A stretch of DNA of 64,000 nucleotides, taken from NCBI GenBank assembly GCA_021776525.1, contig JAJFFT010000004.1, positions 928,696 through 992,695 of the forward strand. The letters run 5' to 3'. The position numbers were made by a program, and so were the translations under genes. The notes beneath the pieces were generated by a model. That model saw nothing but the letters and a program-made list of their open reading frames with translations, did not search any database and was not told where the DNA came from. Below, one piece after another: positions 53,117 to 62,825 of this stretch (its first letter is position 1; each line of letters starts with the position of its first letter). Source of the DNA: Robiginitomaculum sp. Lineage in GTDB: Bacteria > Pseudomonadota > Alphaproteobacteria > Caulobacterales > Maricaulaceae.

Positions 53117-55093
53117 ATGACAGCCTCGCATAAAGACATGGCCAATGCCATTCGCGCACTTTCGATGGATGCGGTGCAACGCGCCAATTCCGGACACCCC
53201 GGCATGCCCATGGGCATGGCGGATGTGGCCACCGTGCTTTTCAGCAAGTTTTTAAAATTTGACGCCAAGGACCCAAACTGGGCCGACCGGGACCGCTTTG
53301 TGCTGTCGGCCGGACATGGCTCCATGCTGCTCTATTCGTTGCTCTATTTGACGGGCACTGAAGGCTGGTCGCTGGAAGACTTAAAAGACTTTCGCAAATT
53401 GGGCAGTAAAACCGCCGGTCACCCTGAATACGGTCATGGGGCAGGGATAGAAACCACCACTGGGCCATTGGGTCAGGGACTGGCCACCGCCGTAGGCATG
53501 GCGTTTGGCGAAAAAATGCTTGGCGCCCGTTATGGCGATAATCTGGTTGACCATACGACTTATGTGATTGCCGGCGATGGCTGCCTGATGGAAGGCGTCA
53601 GTCACGAGGCCGCTGGTCTGGCTGCGCGTCATGACCTTTCCAAACTGATCGTGCTTTGGGATGATAATGATATCACCATTGATGGATCGACCGATATCTC
53701 CACTTGCGAGGACACGCTGGCCCGCTTTACCGCCTATGGCTGGTCGGTGCGCCGCGTCGATGGCCATGACCCGGATGCGATCGAGGCGGCGATAGCCGCA
53801 GAGCAGAAAAGTGACCGGCCATCGCTGATCGCCTGTAAAACTATAATTGGCTTTGGCTCGCCCAATAAAGGCGGTACTTCGGGTGTGCACGGCGCGCCTT
53901 TGGGCGATGAAGAAATTGCGTTGGTGCGTGAAAAACTCGGCTGGCCCTATGCGCCTTTTGAAATTCCAGACACCGTTCTGGAAAGCTGGCGCGCCATTGG
54001 CGAGCGCGGCGGCGTGACCCGTGAAGACTGGATGGCCCGGTTAGAGCTTAGCCCCCAATCGGAACGCTTTGTTCAGGAAATTGCCGGCACATTGCCGGCG
54101 GGCTTTGATGATACGGTCAATCTGATCAAACGTGATTTTGTTTCGGATTCCAAAAAAATCGCCACGCGCATCACCTCGAAAATGACGTTGGACGGATTGA
54201 CCGTGAAGGTACCGGCCATGTTGGGCGGATCGGCCGATCTGACCGGCTCGAACGGCACACTGGCCACCGGCATGACGGTGGTTACACCCGAAGAGGCCAA
54301 CGGCAATTACATTGAATACGGCGTGCGCGAATTTGGTATGGCGGCGGCGATGAACGGCTTTGCCCTGCACGGCGGCTTTATCCCATATGGCGGCACGTTT
54401 TTGGTGTTTGCTGATTATATGCGCCCGGCCATTCGCCTCTCGGCCTTGATGGGGGCGCGGGTGATTTATGTGATGACTCACGATTCCATTGGCCTTGGTG
54501 AAGATGGCCCGACCCATCAACCGGTGGAAACGCTGGCGTCTTTGCGGGCCATACCAAATTGTTTGGTGTTTCGCCCCGCCGACGGGGTAGAAACAGCAGA
54601 ATGCTGGGCACTGGCACTAAAAGCCCATGAAACACCCTCTATCATGAGCCTGACCCGTCAGGGACTGGTGCCAATCCGTGTAGAGCACACGGATGAAAAC
54701 CTTTGCGCCAAAGGGGCTTATGTTTTGTTTGAGCCAGATGCAGGCCGCGATGTGACGCTGTTGGCGACCGGTTCAGAAGTCGAGATTGCGGTGGCCGCAT
54801 CAGACGCATTGGCCAAAGAAGGCATAAATGCCGCTGTGGTGTCTATGCCGTGTTTCGAGTTGTTTGCTGCGCAAGATCTGACTTATCGGACCAAAGTGCT
54901 GGGAACAGCCCCGCGTGTGGGTATCGAAGCGGCCATAGAACAAGGTTGGGAGCGTTGGCTGGGCGATAACGGCGCTTTCATCGGCATGGAAGGTTTTGGT
55001 GCATCGGCACCGGCCACCGACCTTTACAAACATTTCGGCATTACCGCCAAAGCAATGGCGGATGCCGCCAAAACACTGATTTCCGGGGAATAA
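53117..55093 (+). CDS. cbbT: Transketolase
   Basis: ThDP enzyme of 658 aa that moves two-carbon units among sugar phosphates. Motifs: [15 protein letters not shown], the ThDP motif [17 protein letters not shown], the Pyr domain with [13 protein letters not shown] and [15 protein letters not shown], and the C-terminal domain with [10 protein letters not shown]. It lies 17 bp after phosphoribulokinase and 5 bp before the aldolase gene, so the role here is the regenerative phase of CO2 fixation; it may also serve the pentose phosphate pathway. Confidence 0.95.
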   Translation: MTASHKDMANAIRALSMDAVQRANSGHPGMPMGMADVATVLFSKFLKFDAKDPNWADRDRFVLSAGHGSMLLYSLLYLTGTEGWSLEDLKDFRKLGSKTAGHPEYGHGAGIETTTGPLGQGLATAVGMAFGEKMLGARYGDNLVDHTTYVIAGDGCLMEGVSHEAAGLAARHDLSKLIVLWDDNDITIDGSTDISTCEDTLARFTAYGWSVRRVDGHDPDAIEAAIAAEQKSDRPSLIACKTIIGFGSPNKGGTSGVHGAPLGDEEIALVREKLGWPYAPFEIPDTVLESWRAIGERGGVTREDWMARLELSPQSERFVQEIAGTLPAGFDDTVNLIKRDFVSDSKKIATRITSKMTLDGLTVKVPAMLGGSADLTGSNGTLATGMTVVTPEEANGNYIEYGVREFGMAAAMNGFALHGGFIPYGGTFLVFADYMRPAIRLSALMGARVIYVMTHDSIGLGEDGPTHQPVETLASLRAIPNCLVFRPADGVETAECWALALKAHETPSIMSLTRQGLVPIRVEHTDENLCAKGAYVLFEPDAGRDVTLLATGSEVEIAVAASDALAKEGINAAVVSMPCFELFAAQDLTYRTKVLGTAPRVGIEAAIEQGWERWLGDNGAFIGMEGFGASAPATDLYKHFGITAKAMADAAKTLISGE

Positions 55094-55098
55094 CAGAC

Positions 55099-56166
55099 AT
55101 GGCTCGTATATCTCTACGTCAACTGCTCGACCATGCCGCTGAACACGGCTATGGCCTGCCAGCCTTTAACGTCAATAATATGGAACAAATTCAGGCCATT
55201 ATGGCCGCTGCCGCTGCCGTAGAAGCGCCGGTAATCTTGCAAGCCTCAAATGGGGCACGCGGCTATGCTGGCGATGTGATGTTGCGTAAGCTGATCGAGG
55301 GTGCCGAGATAATGTATCCCAACATCCCGATCTGTGTGCATCAGGATCATGGCAATAATCAATTGACCTGTTTTTCCGCCATTCAGAACGGCTTTTCATC
55401 AGTGATGATGGATGGCTCGCTGGAAGCCGATGGTAAAACCCCTGCCTCTTATGAATACAATGTCGGCATCACCAAAGCGGTGACCGAGGTTTCCCACAAG
55501 GTGGGCGTCTCGGTCGAAGGCGAGCTGGGCTGTCTTGGCTCCTTGGAAACCGGCGAGGGCGAGAAAGAAGATGGCCACGGCTTTGAAGGCAAATTGTCTC
55601 GCGATATGTTGCTGACCGACCCGGTACAAGCCAGTGACTTTGTTGGCAAAACACAAGTCGATGCGCTGGCCATTGCCATGGGCACCAGCCATGGGGCGTA
55701 TAAATTTTCGCGCAAGCCCACCGGCGATATTCTGGCCATGGATGTGGTCAAGGCCATCCATGAGAGACTGCCGAACACACATCTTGTCATGCATGGCTCG
55801 TCATCGGTGCCACAAGATTTGCAAGACATAATCAACGCCAATGGCGGGGATATGCCGCAAACCTATGGCGTACCGGTTGAGGAAATTCTTGAAGGCGTCA
55901 AATACGGCGTACGCAAAGTGAATATCGACACGGATTTGCGTCTGGCCGCTACCGGGCAGGTGCGCAAAATTCTGAACGACGACAAGGCACAGTTTGACCC
56001 GCGCAAATACCTCAAGCCGGCTCGCGAGGCCATGCAGGCCTTGTGCAAGCTGCGCTATGAGCAATTTGGCACCGCAGGCTGGGCTAGCAAAATCAAACCC
56101 ATCACGCTGAAAGATATGGCAGCGCGATATGAAAGTGGGGAATTGGCCCCAAAAATCAGCGGCTAG
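55099..56166 (+). CDS. fba: Class II fructose-bisphosphate aldolase
   Basis: Zinc-dependent aldolase of 355 aa of the FbaA/CbbA type. Metal sites lie in CVHQDHGNN and [25 protein letters not shown] and DPVQASDFV are the family loops. It joins triose phosphates to fructose- and sedoheptulose-bisphosphate. Starts 5 bp after transketolase and is followed by 43 bp before cbbL. Confidence 0.95.
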   Translation: MARISLRQLLDHAAEHGYGLPAFNVNNMEQIQAIMAAAAAVEAPVILQASNGARGYAGDVMLRKLIEGAEIMYPNIPICVHQDHGNNQLTCFSAIQNGFSSVMMDGSLEADGKTPASYEYNVGITKAVTEVSHKVGVSVEGELGCLGSLETGEGEKEDGHGFEGKLSRDMLLTDPVQASDFVGKTQVDALAIAMGTSHGAYKFSRKPTGDILAMDVVKAIHERLPNTHLVMHGSSSVPQDLQDIINANGGDMPQTYGVPVEEILEGVKYGVRKVNIDTDLRLAATGQVRKILNDDKAQFDPRKYLKPAREAMQALCKLRYEQFGTAGWASKIKPITLKDMAARYESGELAPKISG

Positions 56167-56209
56167 ACCTAACGGCTAGCCTCTCACGATCTCGATAAAG
56201 GAGCTTCCC

Positions 56210-57628
56210 ATGAGCACGAAAACCTATGACGCAGGTGTCAAGGATTACCGGCTGACATACTGGGATCCCAATTACACACCAAAAGAAACCGACCTTCTGG
56301 CGTGTTTTAAAATCACCGCCCAGGACGGCGTTGATCGTGAAGAGGCCGCCGCCGCTGTCTGTGCCGAAAGCTCAACCGGCACCTGGACCACCGTATGGAC
56401 CGATCATTTCACCGATATGGACCATTATAAAGGCCGGGCTTATCGCATCGAAGATGTGCCGGGTGATGATACGTGTTTTTACGCCTTTATCGCTTATCCC
56501 ATTGACCTTTTCGAGGAAGGCTCGATCACCAATGTGCTGACCTCTTTGGTGGGCAATGTGTTTGGGTTTAAGGCCATTCGGGCGCTGCGGCTGGAGGATA
56601 TTCGCTTCCCATTGGCCTATGTCATGACCTGCGGCGGCCCGCCAAATGGCATTAATGTCGAGCGTGACATTATGAACAAATATGGACGCCCCATGCTGGG
56701 CTGTACCATCAAGCCAAAGCTGGGTTTATCTGGCAAAAACTATGGCCGGGCGGTCTACGAGGCTCTGCGTGGTGGTTTGGATTTCACCAAGGATGATGAA
56801 AACGTCAACTCCCAACCCTTTATGCGGTGGAAGCAACGCTTTGATTTTGTTGCCGAAGGCCTGAACCAGGCCGAGGCAGAAACCGGCGAGCGCAAGGGGC
56901 ATTATCTGAATGTCACCGGGCCGACCATGGAAGATACCTACGAGCGCGCCGAATATGCCAAATCGCTGGGCATGCGCATTATCATGCACGATTTTTTCAC
57001 CGCTGGCTTTACCGCAAACACATCGCTGGCCAATTGGTGTCGCGATAACGGTATGTTGCTCCATATTCACCGGGCCATGCATGCGGTGGTCGATCGCAAC
57101 CCCTATCACGGCATTCATTTTCGGGTGTTGACCAAATGCCTGCGCCTTTCGGGCGGCGATCACATGCACTCAGGGACAGTTGTAGGCAAGTTGGAGGGCG
57201 ATCGCGAGGCTACGCTTGGCTGGGTCGATCTGATGCGCGACAGCTTTGTGCCGGAAAACCGTGCAAGAGGTCTGTTCTTTGATCAAGATTACGGCACCAT
57301 GCCTGGCATGTTGCCGGTCGCTTCGGGCGGTATCCATGTCTGGCACATGCCGGCTCTGACGGCCATTTTTGGTGATCAGGCGGTATTCCAGTTTGGTGGC
57401 GGGACGCTGGGCCATCCCTGGGGTAATGCGTATGGCGCCGAGGCCAACCGCGTAGCGCTGGAAGCCTGCGTACAAGCGCGCAATGAAGGCAAAAATCTTG
57501 AACGCGAGGGCAAGGATGTCTTGCTAAATGCCGCCAAGCACAGCCCGGCATTGGGTGCGGCGCTGGAAACCTGGAAAGAGATCAAGTTCGAGTTCGATAC
57601 CGTCGATAAACTGGATGCTGAGGCTTAA
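56210..57628 (+). CDS. cbbL: RuBisCO large subunit, form IA
   Basis: Catalytic subunit of 472 aa. The active-site lysine is in IKPKLGLSG (K168/K170), the carbamylated lysine is K194 in [10 protein letters not shown], and loop 6 reads [11 protein letters not shown]. The N-terminus ([21 protein letters not shown]) and the [23 protein letters not shown] stretches fit the green-type form IA of proteobacteria, not the red-type form IC. AAAGGAG precedes the ATG. No carboxysome shell genes are nearby, so a free cytosolic enzyme is likely. Strong evidence for autotrophic potential. Confidence 0.97.
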   Translation: MSTKTYDAGVKDYRLTYWDPNYTPKETDLLACFKITAQDGVDREEAAAAVCAESSTGTWTTVWTDHFTDMDHYKGRAYRIEDVPGDDTCFYAFIAYPIDLFEEGSITNVLTSLVGNVFGFKAIRALRLEDIRFPLAYVMTCGGPPNGINVERDIMNKYGRPMLGCTIKPKLGLSGKNYGRAVYEALRGGLDFTKDDENVNSQPFMRWKQRFDFVAEGLNQAEAETGERKGHYLNVTGPTMEDTYERAEYAKSLGMRIIMHDFFTAGFTANTSLANWCRDNGMLLHIHRAMHAVVDRNPYHGIHFRVLTKCLRLSGGDHMHSGTVVGKLEGDREATLGWVDLMRDSFVPENRARGLFFDQDYGTMPGMLPVASGGIHVWHMPALTAIFGDQAVFQFGGGTLGHPWGNAYGAEANRVALEACVQARNEGKNLEREGKDVLLNAAKHSPALGAALETWKEIKFEFDTVDKLDAEA

Positions 57629-57640
57629 AGGAGCAAGATC

Positions 57641-57997
57641 ATGGATATGACCATTCAAAACTACCCCTCGCGGCTGGATAATCCGCAAAGCCTAAAATTT
57701 GAGACGTTTTCATATTTGCCGCCGATGAGCGAAACGCAAATTATCGCGCAGATCAAATATTGTTTTTCCCAGGATTGGGATTGCGCGGTGGAATATTGCG
57801 AGCTGGAACGCGCCATGGATGATTATTGGTATATGTGGAAATTGCCCATGTTTGGGGAACGTGAGCCTAAGAAAATCATGCAGGCGTTAAACGATTGCTG
57901 CGATGCGCAACCCGATTGCCTTGTGCGCTTTGTGGCGTATGACCGCAAACGCCAGAGCCGGGGCATGCAGTTTGTGGTCCACAAAGGCGGGTTGTAA
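57641..57997 (+). CDS. cbbS: RuBisCO small subunit
   Basis: Small subunit of 118 aa, form IA: SLKFETFSYLPPMSETQIIAQI at the N-terminus, the short betaA-betaB loop without red-type extension, YWYMWKLPMFGE and VRFVAYDRKRQSRGMQFVVHK. AAGGAGC precedes the ATG; ATG 57647 is a close alternative. Assembles as L8S8 with CbbL; the genes are 12 bp apart. Confidence 0.96.
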   Translation: MDMTIQNYPSRLDNPQSLKFETFSYLPPMSETQIIAQIKYCFSQDWDCAVEYCELERAMDDYWYMWKLPMFGEREPKKIMQALNDCCDAQPDCLVRFVAYDRKRQSRGMQFVVHKGGL

Positions 57998-58006
57998 AAT
58001 AATGTT

Positions 58007-58090
58007 GTCATCCCGGACTTGATCCGGGATCCGTAGGGCCTAGGGTCTGGCAAAAATAGGCCCGGATAGCCTAAAGGCTTCCGGGGTGAC
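58007..58090. repeat. Palindromic intergenic repeat element
   Basis: GTCATCCCGG (58007-58016) and CCGGGGTGAC (58081-58090) form a long imperfect inverted repeat; inside, CCCGGA-CTTGA-TCCGGG (58012-58028) is a smaller hairpin. The GTCATCCCGGACTTGATCCGG core is a common dispersed repeat of alphaproteobacteria. It separates cbbS from rpe and may fold in the transcript. Confidence 0.65.
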
Positions 58091-58114
58091 ACGCCAAAGC
58101 GATAGGAACGATCA

Positions 58115-58780
58115 ATGACCAAAGACATCATCATATCCCCCTCTATCCTGTCGGCGGATTTCGCCCGTCTGGGCGAGGAAGTGGCCGCCATTGATGCCGC
58201 CGGGGCTGACTGGATTCATGTGGATGTGATGGACGGGCATTTTGTGCCCAATATCACTATTGGTCCGGACGTGGTGGCGGCGCTTCGCCCCCATTCAAAA
58301 AAAATCTTTGATGTTCATTTGATGATCGAGCCTTACGAGCCATACCTTGAGGCCTTCGCCAAGGCAGGCTCGGACTATATCACCATCCATGCCGAAGCCG
58401 GTGTGCATCTGGACCGGGGCCTGCAAGTTATTAAAAGCCTTGGCAAAAAAGCGGGCGTGTCTCTATGTCCAGCAACGCCCGTGAGCGTACTTGAAAACGT
58501 GCTGGACAAGCTCGATCTAGTTTTGTTGATGAGCGTTAATCCGGGCTTTGGTGGCCAGAGCTTTATTCCTCAAAGCGTTGAAAAAGTACGACAACTCAAA
58601 GCCTTGATCGGTGATCGCGATATTATAATCGAGTTGGATGGCGGCATAAAACCCGCAACTGCGCCCGCCGTTATTGCCGCCGGTGCCTCCGCACTGGTTG
58701 CGGGCTCCGCCGTCTTTGCCGGTGGCACACCTGCGCACTATGCAGCAAACATCAAGGCCATCCGCGATAGTGTGAAATGA
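58115..58780 (+). CDS. rpe: Ribulose-phosphate 3-epimerase
   Basis: TIM-barrel enzyme of 221 aa interconverting xylulose-5- and ribulose-5-phosphate. Markers: [43 protein letters not shown] and the phosphate-binding [20 protein letters not shown]. It finishes the Calvin cycle gene set of this operon, separated from cbbS by the palindromic repeat. Confidence 0.95.
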   Translation: MTKDIIISPSILSADFARLGEEVAAIDAAGADWIHVDVMDGHFVPNITIGPDVVAALRPHSKKIFDVHLMIEPYEPYLEAFAKAGSDYITIHAEAGVHLDRGLQVIKSLGKKAGVSLCPATPVSVLENVLDKLDLVLLMSVNPGFGGQSFIPQSVEKVRQLKALIGDRDIIIELDGGIKPATAPAVIAAGASALVAGSAVFAGGTPAHYAANIKAIRDSVK

Positions 58781-58800
58781 CGCCGTAAGAAGACATAATT

Positions 58801-59352
58801 ATGGCTCTCAAACACACACCGATCTGTAATTTTGGCTGGCAGGCCCCGGATTTTGCCTTGCGGGACACGGACGGTAAACACCATACCTTGCAAAGTTTGT
58901 GCGGGCCAAAGGGCCTGCTCATCATGTTTATCTGTAATCATTGCCCCTATGTGCTGGCGATTGTTGATCGACTTGTGCGCGAAGCAAAGGCGGTTCAGGG
59001 GCTAGGCATTGGCGTTGCGGCGATTATGCCCAATGACTGGACCGTTTATCCAGCCGATGCGCCGGATAAAATGGCTGTTTTTGCCAAAGAGCACGACTTT
59101 ACCTTTCCCTATCTGATTGATGCAGAACAAAGTGTGGCTCGCGCTTATGATGCTGTGTGTACGCCAGATTTTTTCGGCTTTGATGCAAATTTGGGCCTGC
59201 AATACCGAGGGCGTCTGGATGCATCCGGGCGCAATGCTGCGCCCCCTGATGCCCGGCGCGAACTTTATGAAGCCATGCAAATGATCGCGGCGGGGCAGGG
59301 TGGTCCACGCGATCAAACCGCGTCCATGGGCTGTTCGATCAAATGGAGATAA
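58801..59352 (+). CDS. Thioredoxin-family protein
   Basis: Protein of 183 aa, cytoplasmic, with a redoxin domain and CxxC in IFICNHCPYV (about residue 43). It looks like the thioredoxin-like family that begins APDFALRDTDG and ends SMGCSIKWR. The last 19 residues recur, altered, in a remnant at 59779-59841. It follows rpe by 20 bp. Confidence 0.88.
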   Translation: MALKHTPICNFGWQAPDFALRDTDGKHHTLQSLCGPKGLLIMFICNHCPYVLAIVDRLVREAKAVQGLGIGVAAIMPNDWTVYPADAPDKMAVFAKEHDFTFPYLIDAEQSVARAYDAVCTPDFFGFDANLGLQYRGRLDASGRNAAPPDARRELYEAMQMIAAGQGGPRDQTASMGCSIKWR

Positions 59353-59355
59353 GTC

Positions 59356-59733
59356 TCATACCTTTACCCACGATATTTTCTCATGTTGAAACACCTCGCC
59401 GGGCGGGCCTTGTGGGGTCATGGATTCAGGGTTGTCAAAGGCGCCAACATAAAGGTGGGTTTCGCCTGCCCAACGTTCACCCTGATAAAAAAGCGGCGTA
59501 CCGCAACAGGCGCAAAACCCCCGTTTTACGCCGGGTGAGCTGGTGTGAGTGGCGTATTCTTTGCCTTGCCAGATGACCTGATGCTCCAAAAATCCGGCAA
59601 AGGTGGAAAACACAGCGCCGGTATAATGGCGACAATCCGTGCAATGACAAATGGAAACAAATTTTGGTTTTCCAGTAACAGTAAAGCGCACAGCGCCACA
59701 TCCACAACCGCCGCTCTGAGTATCTTTTTGCAT
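59356..59733 (-). CDS. GFA-family zinc protein (glutathione-dependent formaldehyde-activating-like)
   Basis: Protein of 125 aa with the GFA zinc-binding cysteines: GGCGCGAVRF, CHCTDCRHYTG and GFCACCGTPLFYQ. Family members bind zinc; formaldehyde activation is proven for few. A tight convergent arrangement (3 bp) with the thioredoxin gene. Near formate and Calvin cycle genes a C1 role is tempting but not shown. Confidence 0.85.
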   Translation of the reverse strand: MQKDTQSGGCGCGAVRFTVTGKPKFVSICHCTDCRHYTGAVFSTFAGFLEHQVIWQGKEYATHTSSPGVKRGFCACCGTPLFYQGERWAGETHLYVGAFDNPESMTPQGPPGEVFQHEKISWVKV

Positions 59734-59778
59734 CGGTGCAATCTAGCTTTTGGAACAACCTATAGCAATAACATTTAT

Positions 59779-59841
59779 GGACAGAACGGCCCGCATGATC
59801 AATCTCAGTCCATGGGCTGTTCGATCAAGTGGAGAGCGTAA
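59779..59841 (+). pseudogene. Remnant of a second thioredoxin-like gene (C-terminal tail)
   Basis: Reading GQNGPHDQSQSMGCSIKWRA and a TAA stop, it aligns with the end of the thioredoxin-like gene 430 bp upstream (GQGGPRDQTASMGCSIKWR). At DNA level 28 bases at 59808-59835 match 59322-59349 with one change. No upstream coding part remains: the preceding sequence is the GFA gene on the other strand. Confidence 0.65.
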
Positions 59842-59844
59842 AGC

Positions 59845-60510
59845 TTAGCCCTTAATCGCCATCAGGGATTTGACGAATACTCCCAAAAAGCGCTCCGGGA
59901 CATGCGTGGCATCCGGGAACAGATATTTCATCTGTGCACCATCCGGCAAATGCGCGTCCTGGGTGTCCAGCATGGCATCATCATAATTGCCTGGCTCTTC
60001 GGAGAACCCAAGCTTCATACGAAACAGGATTTTTGCTCGCAAGGATTCCGGCAACCAGTGAAAAAATGGCGCCCGGAAATGTGGCTCTATTGGAAACCAA
60101 AAATACGGTGCTTGCACATAATAACGCGGGGCGATGCGACGCACTTCCTCGGCAAAAGCTTTCATATTTGACCAGTCACCAACATGTTCGATCACTGAGT
60201 TGGAATGCACCAGATCGTAAGAATTATCCTCGAATTGCGGCATGGCACAGCCAGAGCCTTCGAAGGATCGAAACATTGGGTCAGAAACCGGCTCAGCCGA
60301 TAAATTGATCAGGTCAATGCTGACATTGCGCTCTTGCAGCAGATCGCCAACCGCGCTCCAATAGCGCACCTCGCCACCAACATCGAGAATGTGACAGCTT
60401 CCCTTTTCGGCGATCACCGCATCAATCAGGCGAATAATGTGTGCAAAGCGTTTGCGACGAAACGTATTGGCCGTCGAGCCGGGATCAATGGAAAGTATCG
60501 CGTCAGTCAT
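59845..60510 (-). CDS. Class I SAM-dependent methyltransferase
   Basis: Protein of 221 aa from ATG 60510 with a Rossmann fold: HILDVGGEVRYWSAVG as SAM motif I, then LVHSNSVIEHVGDWSNM (motif with the DLV/NSV core). The C-terminal half (FPIEPHFRAPFFHWLPE) resembles methyltransferases of glycan or small-molecule modification. No partner suggests a substrate. Confidence 0.85.
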   Translation of the reverse strand: MTDAILSIDPGSTANTFRRKRFAHIIRLIDAVIAEKGSCHILDVGGEVRYWSAVGDLLQERNVSIDLINLSAEPVSDPMFRSFEGSGCAMPQFEDNSYDLVHSNSVIEHVGDWSNMKAFAEEVRRIAPRYYVQAPYFWFPIEPHFRAPFFHWLPESLRAKILFRMKLGFSEEPGNYDDAMLDTQDAHLPDGAQMKYLFPDATHVPERFLGVFVKSLMAIKG

Positions 60511-60574
60511 GTGTGCCACCCGTTTTTATTTTGGGGCACCCTGTCACAACACTCTGAATTTCAAATTAACGGCT

Positions 60575-61330
60575 CTAGACTTTGTTGGCCTCATAAAGCG
60601 CGATGGCAGCGGCGGTGGATACGTTCAGGCTTTCCATCTCCTTGCTGATGGGTATGCGCGCCAACTGGTCGCAATGCTTGGCGACATTGGGGCGCAGGCC
60701 TTTGCCTTCGGAGCCGAGAACCAGACACACTTTATCGGCCCCCTTTAGCGCCTGGCTGATTGTGGTGCGGGTTTCCCCGGCCAGGCCGATGCTGAACCAG
60801 CCAGAGTTTGCCAGATCCTCTAATGTGCGCGCAAGATTGACCACGCCGATATGTGCTATGGTTTCGATGGCCCCGGTGGCGGCTTTGGCCAGAACACCGT
60901 TCAGAGGTGGCATGTGGCGCTCTTGCGCGATGATGCCCAGCGCCCCAAAAGCGGCAGCAGAGCGAAAAATGGCGCCAATATTGCGTGGGTCGGTTACGCC
61001 ATCCAGTATGAGTAACACCCCGCGCGGACGATCCAGAATGTCATCCAGCATTGCGCCGGGCAGGGGGCGGGTTTGCAACGCCAAACCCTGATGCACTGCG
61101 CCCTCTGGCAGCAAAGATGAAATCTCATGAGCGTTAGCCGGTATGCTGTCCTGTCCGGCTGGGACGTGGTGCATTGCGTTTTTGGTGGCATATAGCTTGG
61201 TGATGGCGCGCTCTGGGTTGTTCAATGCTGCGATAACAGCATGGGTTCCCCACAACCAGAACAGGGAATCTGAGTTCCCCGGAGCATTGGTTTTACGCGC
61301 TGATTTGAAGTTTTTTTTTGTACGTTTCAC
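60575..61330 (-). CDS. rlmB: 23S rRNA 2'-O-ribose methyltransferase, TrmH family
   Basis: SPOUT methyltransferase of 251 aa. An N-terminal substrate-binding part (WGTHAVIAALNNPERAITK) and the knotted domain with motif 1 ILDGVTDPRNIGAIFRS, motif 2 CLVLGSEGKGL and motif 3 MESLNVSTAAAIALYE. It most likely methylates a guanosine of 23S rRNA; other TrmH-family targets cannot be excluded. The 217 bp after its start up to the tRNA-Tyr gene hold no gene but a CCTCTACAGAGG palindrome. Confidence 0.9.
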   Translation of the reverse strand: MKRTKKNFKSARKTNAPGNSDSLFWLWGTHAVIAALNNPERAITKLYATKNAMHHVPAGQDSIPANAHEISSLLPEGAVHQGLALQTRPLPGAMLDDILDRPRGVLLILDGVTDPRNIGAIFRSAAAFGALGIIAQERHMPPLNGVLAKAATGAIETIAHIGVVNLARTLEDLANSGWFSIGLAGETRTTISQALKGADKVCLVLGSEGKGLRPNVAKHCDQLARIPISKEMESLNVSTAAAIALYEANKV

Positions 61331-61547
61331 GGACCTGCCTTAAATGATGAAATTTCTTGATTTTGGCGTTGCACACCGTATCGACAGTGTCTATACATCG
61401 CCGTTCAGGATTCTGTATTAAGTCTTCGTTGTTTCTGCCCATCTGTTAGGGCAGGGGGCGGAGGCTGTTTTTTTGATGGGAGAATAACGCACATCTTTGC
61501 CGTGATGTGAAGCGGTCCTCTACAGAGGCTTTAATGCCAAAGTTTAT

Positions 61548-61633
61548 GGAGGGGTGGTCGAGTGGTTAAAGGCACCAGACTGTAAATCTGGCCGCGAGAG
61601 CGTACGCTGGTTCGAATCCAGCCCCCTCCACCA
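61548..61633 (+). tRNA. tRNA-Tyr(GUA)
   Basis: Acceptor stem GGAGGGG/CCCCTCC, anticodon GTA in CTGTAAA, a long variable arm of class II and encoded CCA; 86 nt. Tyrosine fits anticodon and long arm. Confidence 0.95.
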
Positions 61634-61668
61634 CTTCACATCAGGATCAGGGCAAGGGCGCAGGCAAG

Positions 61669-61742
61669 GCGGGTATAGCTCAATGGTAGAGTCACAGCCT
61701 TCCAAGCTGAAGATGCGGGTTCGATTCCCGCTACCCGCTCCA
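61669..61742 (+). tRNA. tRNA-Gly(UCC)
   Basis: Acceptor stem GCGGGTA/TACCCGC, anticodon TCC in CTTCCAA, T-arm GGTTCGATTCC, encoded CCA; 74 nt. It lies 35 bp after tRNA-Tyr, so both are probably cut from one transcript. Confidence 0.95.
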
Positions 61743-61849
61743 GCGCCTTAATCTTGGGCAGAGGTTTCTAAAAAATTGTTCATGGTGCATCCATTCAGGC
61801 GACATTACGCATCTGGATAGTACCATAATCAAAATTTTGGAGACGTGTT

Positions 61850-62773
61850 ATGACGAAAATGAAAATATTTGCTACGACTATCATTACAAGCTTGGCGCTG
61901 ACTGCGGGTTCCGCATCGGCAACGGATCGCTATGATTCGCGCGAGCTGGTTGTCGAGCACATGACCGGGACTGTTCATATTCGCACGGGGGCAGGTTCAA
62001 AGATCAGTGTAGATCTAGACCCTGGGGCGGGTGTCATTGATGCCCCTGAGGTCAGCTTGCGTAACGGCGCGGTTCTGGTGCGCGGTAAAAAGTATCGTAA
62101 TATGAACTGCTCAACACGCAACGGCCATGTCAAAATGTCTGTTGGGCGGTATCTGCCGGGTAGAAAAAAACACCCTCTTGAAGATTTTCCAACCCTGACG
62201 GTTTCTGTGCCGCGCGGCACGTCATTGGAAATCGGCGGTCGTATTTTTGGTGAAGCCGAGGATTTTTCCGAAGCCGAAGTTCAGGTCAATGGTTGCGGTA
62301 ACTTCACTATCAAAGGTGTCAGCGGTGATCTTGGGGTTCAGGTCAATGGGTCCGGCGATTTTGTTGCGGGCGACGTTGGCGGCGATGTTGATGCGCAAAT
62401 CAATGGGTCTGGCGACATGTTGATCGGTGATGTTGCTGGTGCAGCGAACGCTCAAATCAACGGCTCTGGCGATCTTGCAATTGGCGAGGTTGCTAGCGGT
62501 CTGGATGCACAAATCAATGGTTCGGGCGACATTGTTGTTGCCTCAGCTGATGGCGTGATTGATGCCAGCATTAACGGCTCTGGAGACATTAAAATCAACG
62601 GTGGTACGGCGACACCGTTTCATGCCAGAATCGCAGGTTCTGGTGATGTGGCTTTCCAAGGCCACGCAAATGGAGTAAATGCGCGCGTGATTGGCTCGGG
62701 GGATATCACCCTGAACTCTTATGAAGGTGAGTTTCGCGCCAGTAAACGCGGCGTGCACGTACGAAACAAATAA
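61850..62773 (+). CDS. Exported GIN-domain (DUF2807) repeat protein
   Basis: Protein of 307 aa with a signal peptide (residues 1-25, ending ASATD), a first domain (LVVEHMTGTVHIRTGAGSK) and a C-terminal beta-solenoid of about eight repeats of roughly 19-22 residues marked by INGSGD (e.g. AQINGSGDMLIGDVAG). DUF2807 (head GIN) proteins are surface or periplasmic; adhesin-like roles are proposed. A GGAG site precedes the ATG. It is unusual here: it lies between tRNA-Gly and tuf. Confidence 0.88.
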   Translation: MTKMKIFATTIITSLALTAGSASATDRYDSRELVVEHMTGTVHIRTGAGSKISVDLDPGAGVIDAPEVSLRNGAVLVRGKKYRNMNCSTRNGHVKMSVGRYLPGRKKHPLEDFPTLTVSVPRGTSLEIGGRIFGEAEDFSEAEVQVNGCGNFTIKGVSGDLGVQVNGSGDFVAGDVGGDVDAQINGSGDMLIGDVAGAANAQINGSGDLAIGEVASGLDAQINGSGDIVVASADGVIDASINGSGDIKINGGTATPFHARIAGSGDVAFQGHANGVNARVIGSGDITLNSYEGEFRASKRGVHVRNK

Positions 62774-62780
62774 AGACTGA

Positions 62781-62805
62781 AGCGCCCGGGGAGTTCTCGG
62801 GCGCT
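62781..62805 (+). terminator. Hairpin between GIN-protein gene and tuf
   Basis: AGCGCCCG and CGGGCGCT form a perfect 8-bp GC-rich stem with a 9-base loop, 8 bp after the DUF2807 stop and 20 bp before tuf. A T-run is missing, so it may be a processing or leader hairpin instead of a true terminator. Confidence 0.5.
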
Positions 62806-62825
62806 CCACAATATGGGAAGTTGAA

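Noticed and set aside
56210..57997. Carboxysomal RuBisCO operon
   Set aside because: No shell protein, csoS2 or carbonic anhydrase gene follows cbbLS; rpe and unrelated genes do.
59545..59841. 98-residue plus-strand gene overlapping GFA
   Set aside because: Most of it is antisense to the GFA gene; only the last 20 codons are meaningful and they are a remnant of a thioredoxin-like gene.
62340..62720. CRISPR-like repeats
   Set aside because: The periodic sequence is a translated INGSGD protein repeat with variable DNA, not identical repeats with unique spacers. No CRISPR array is seen in the window.
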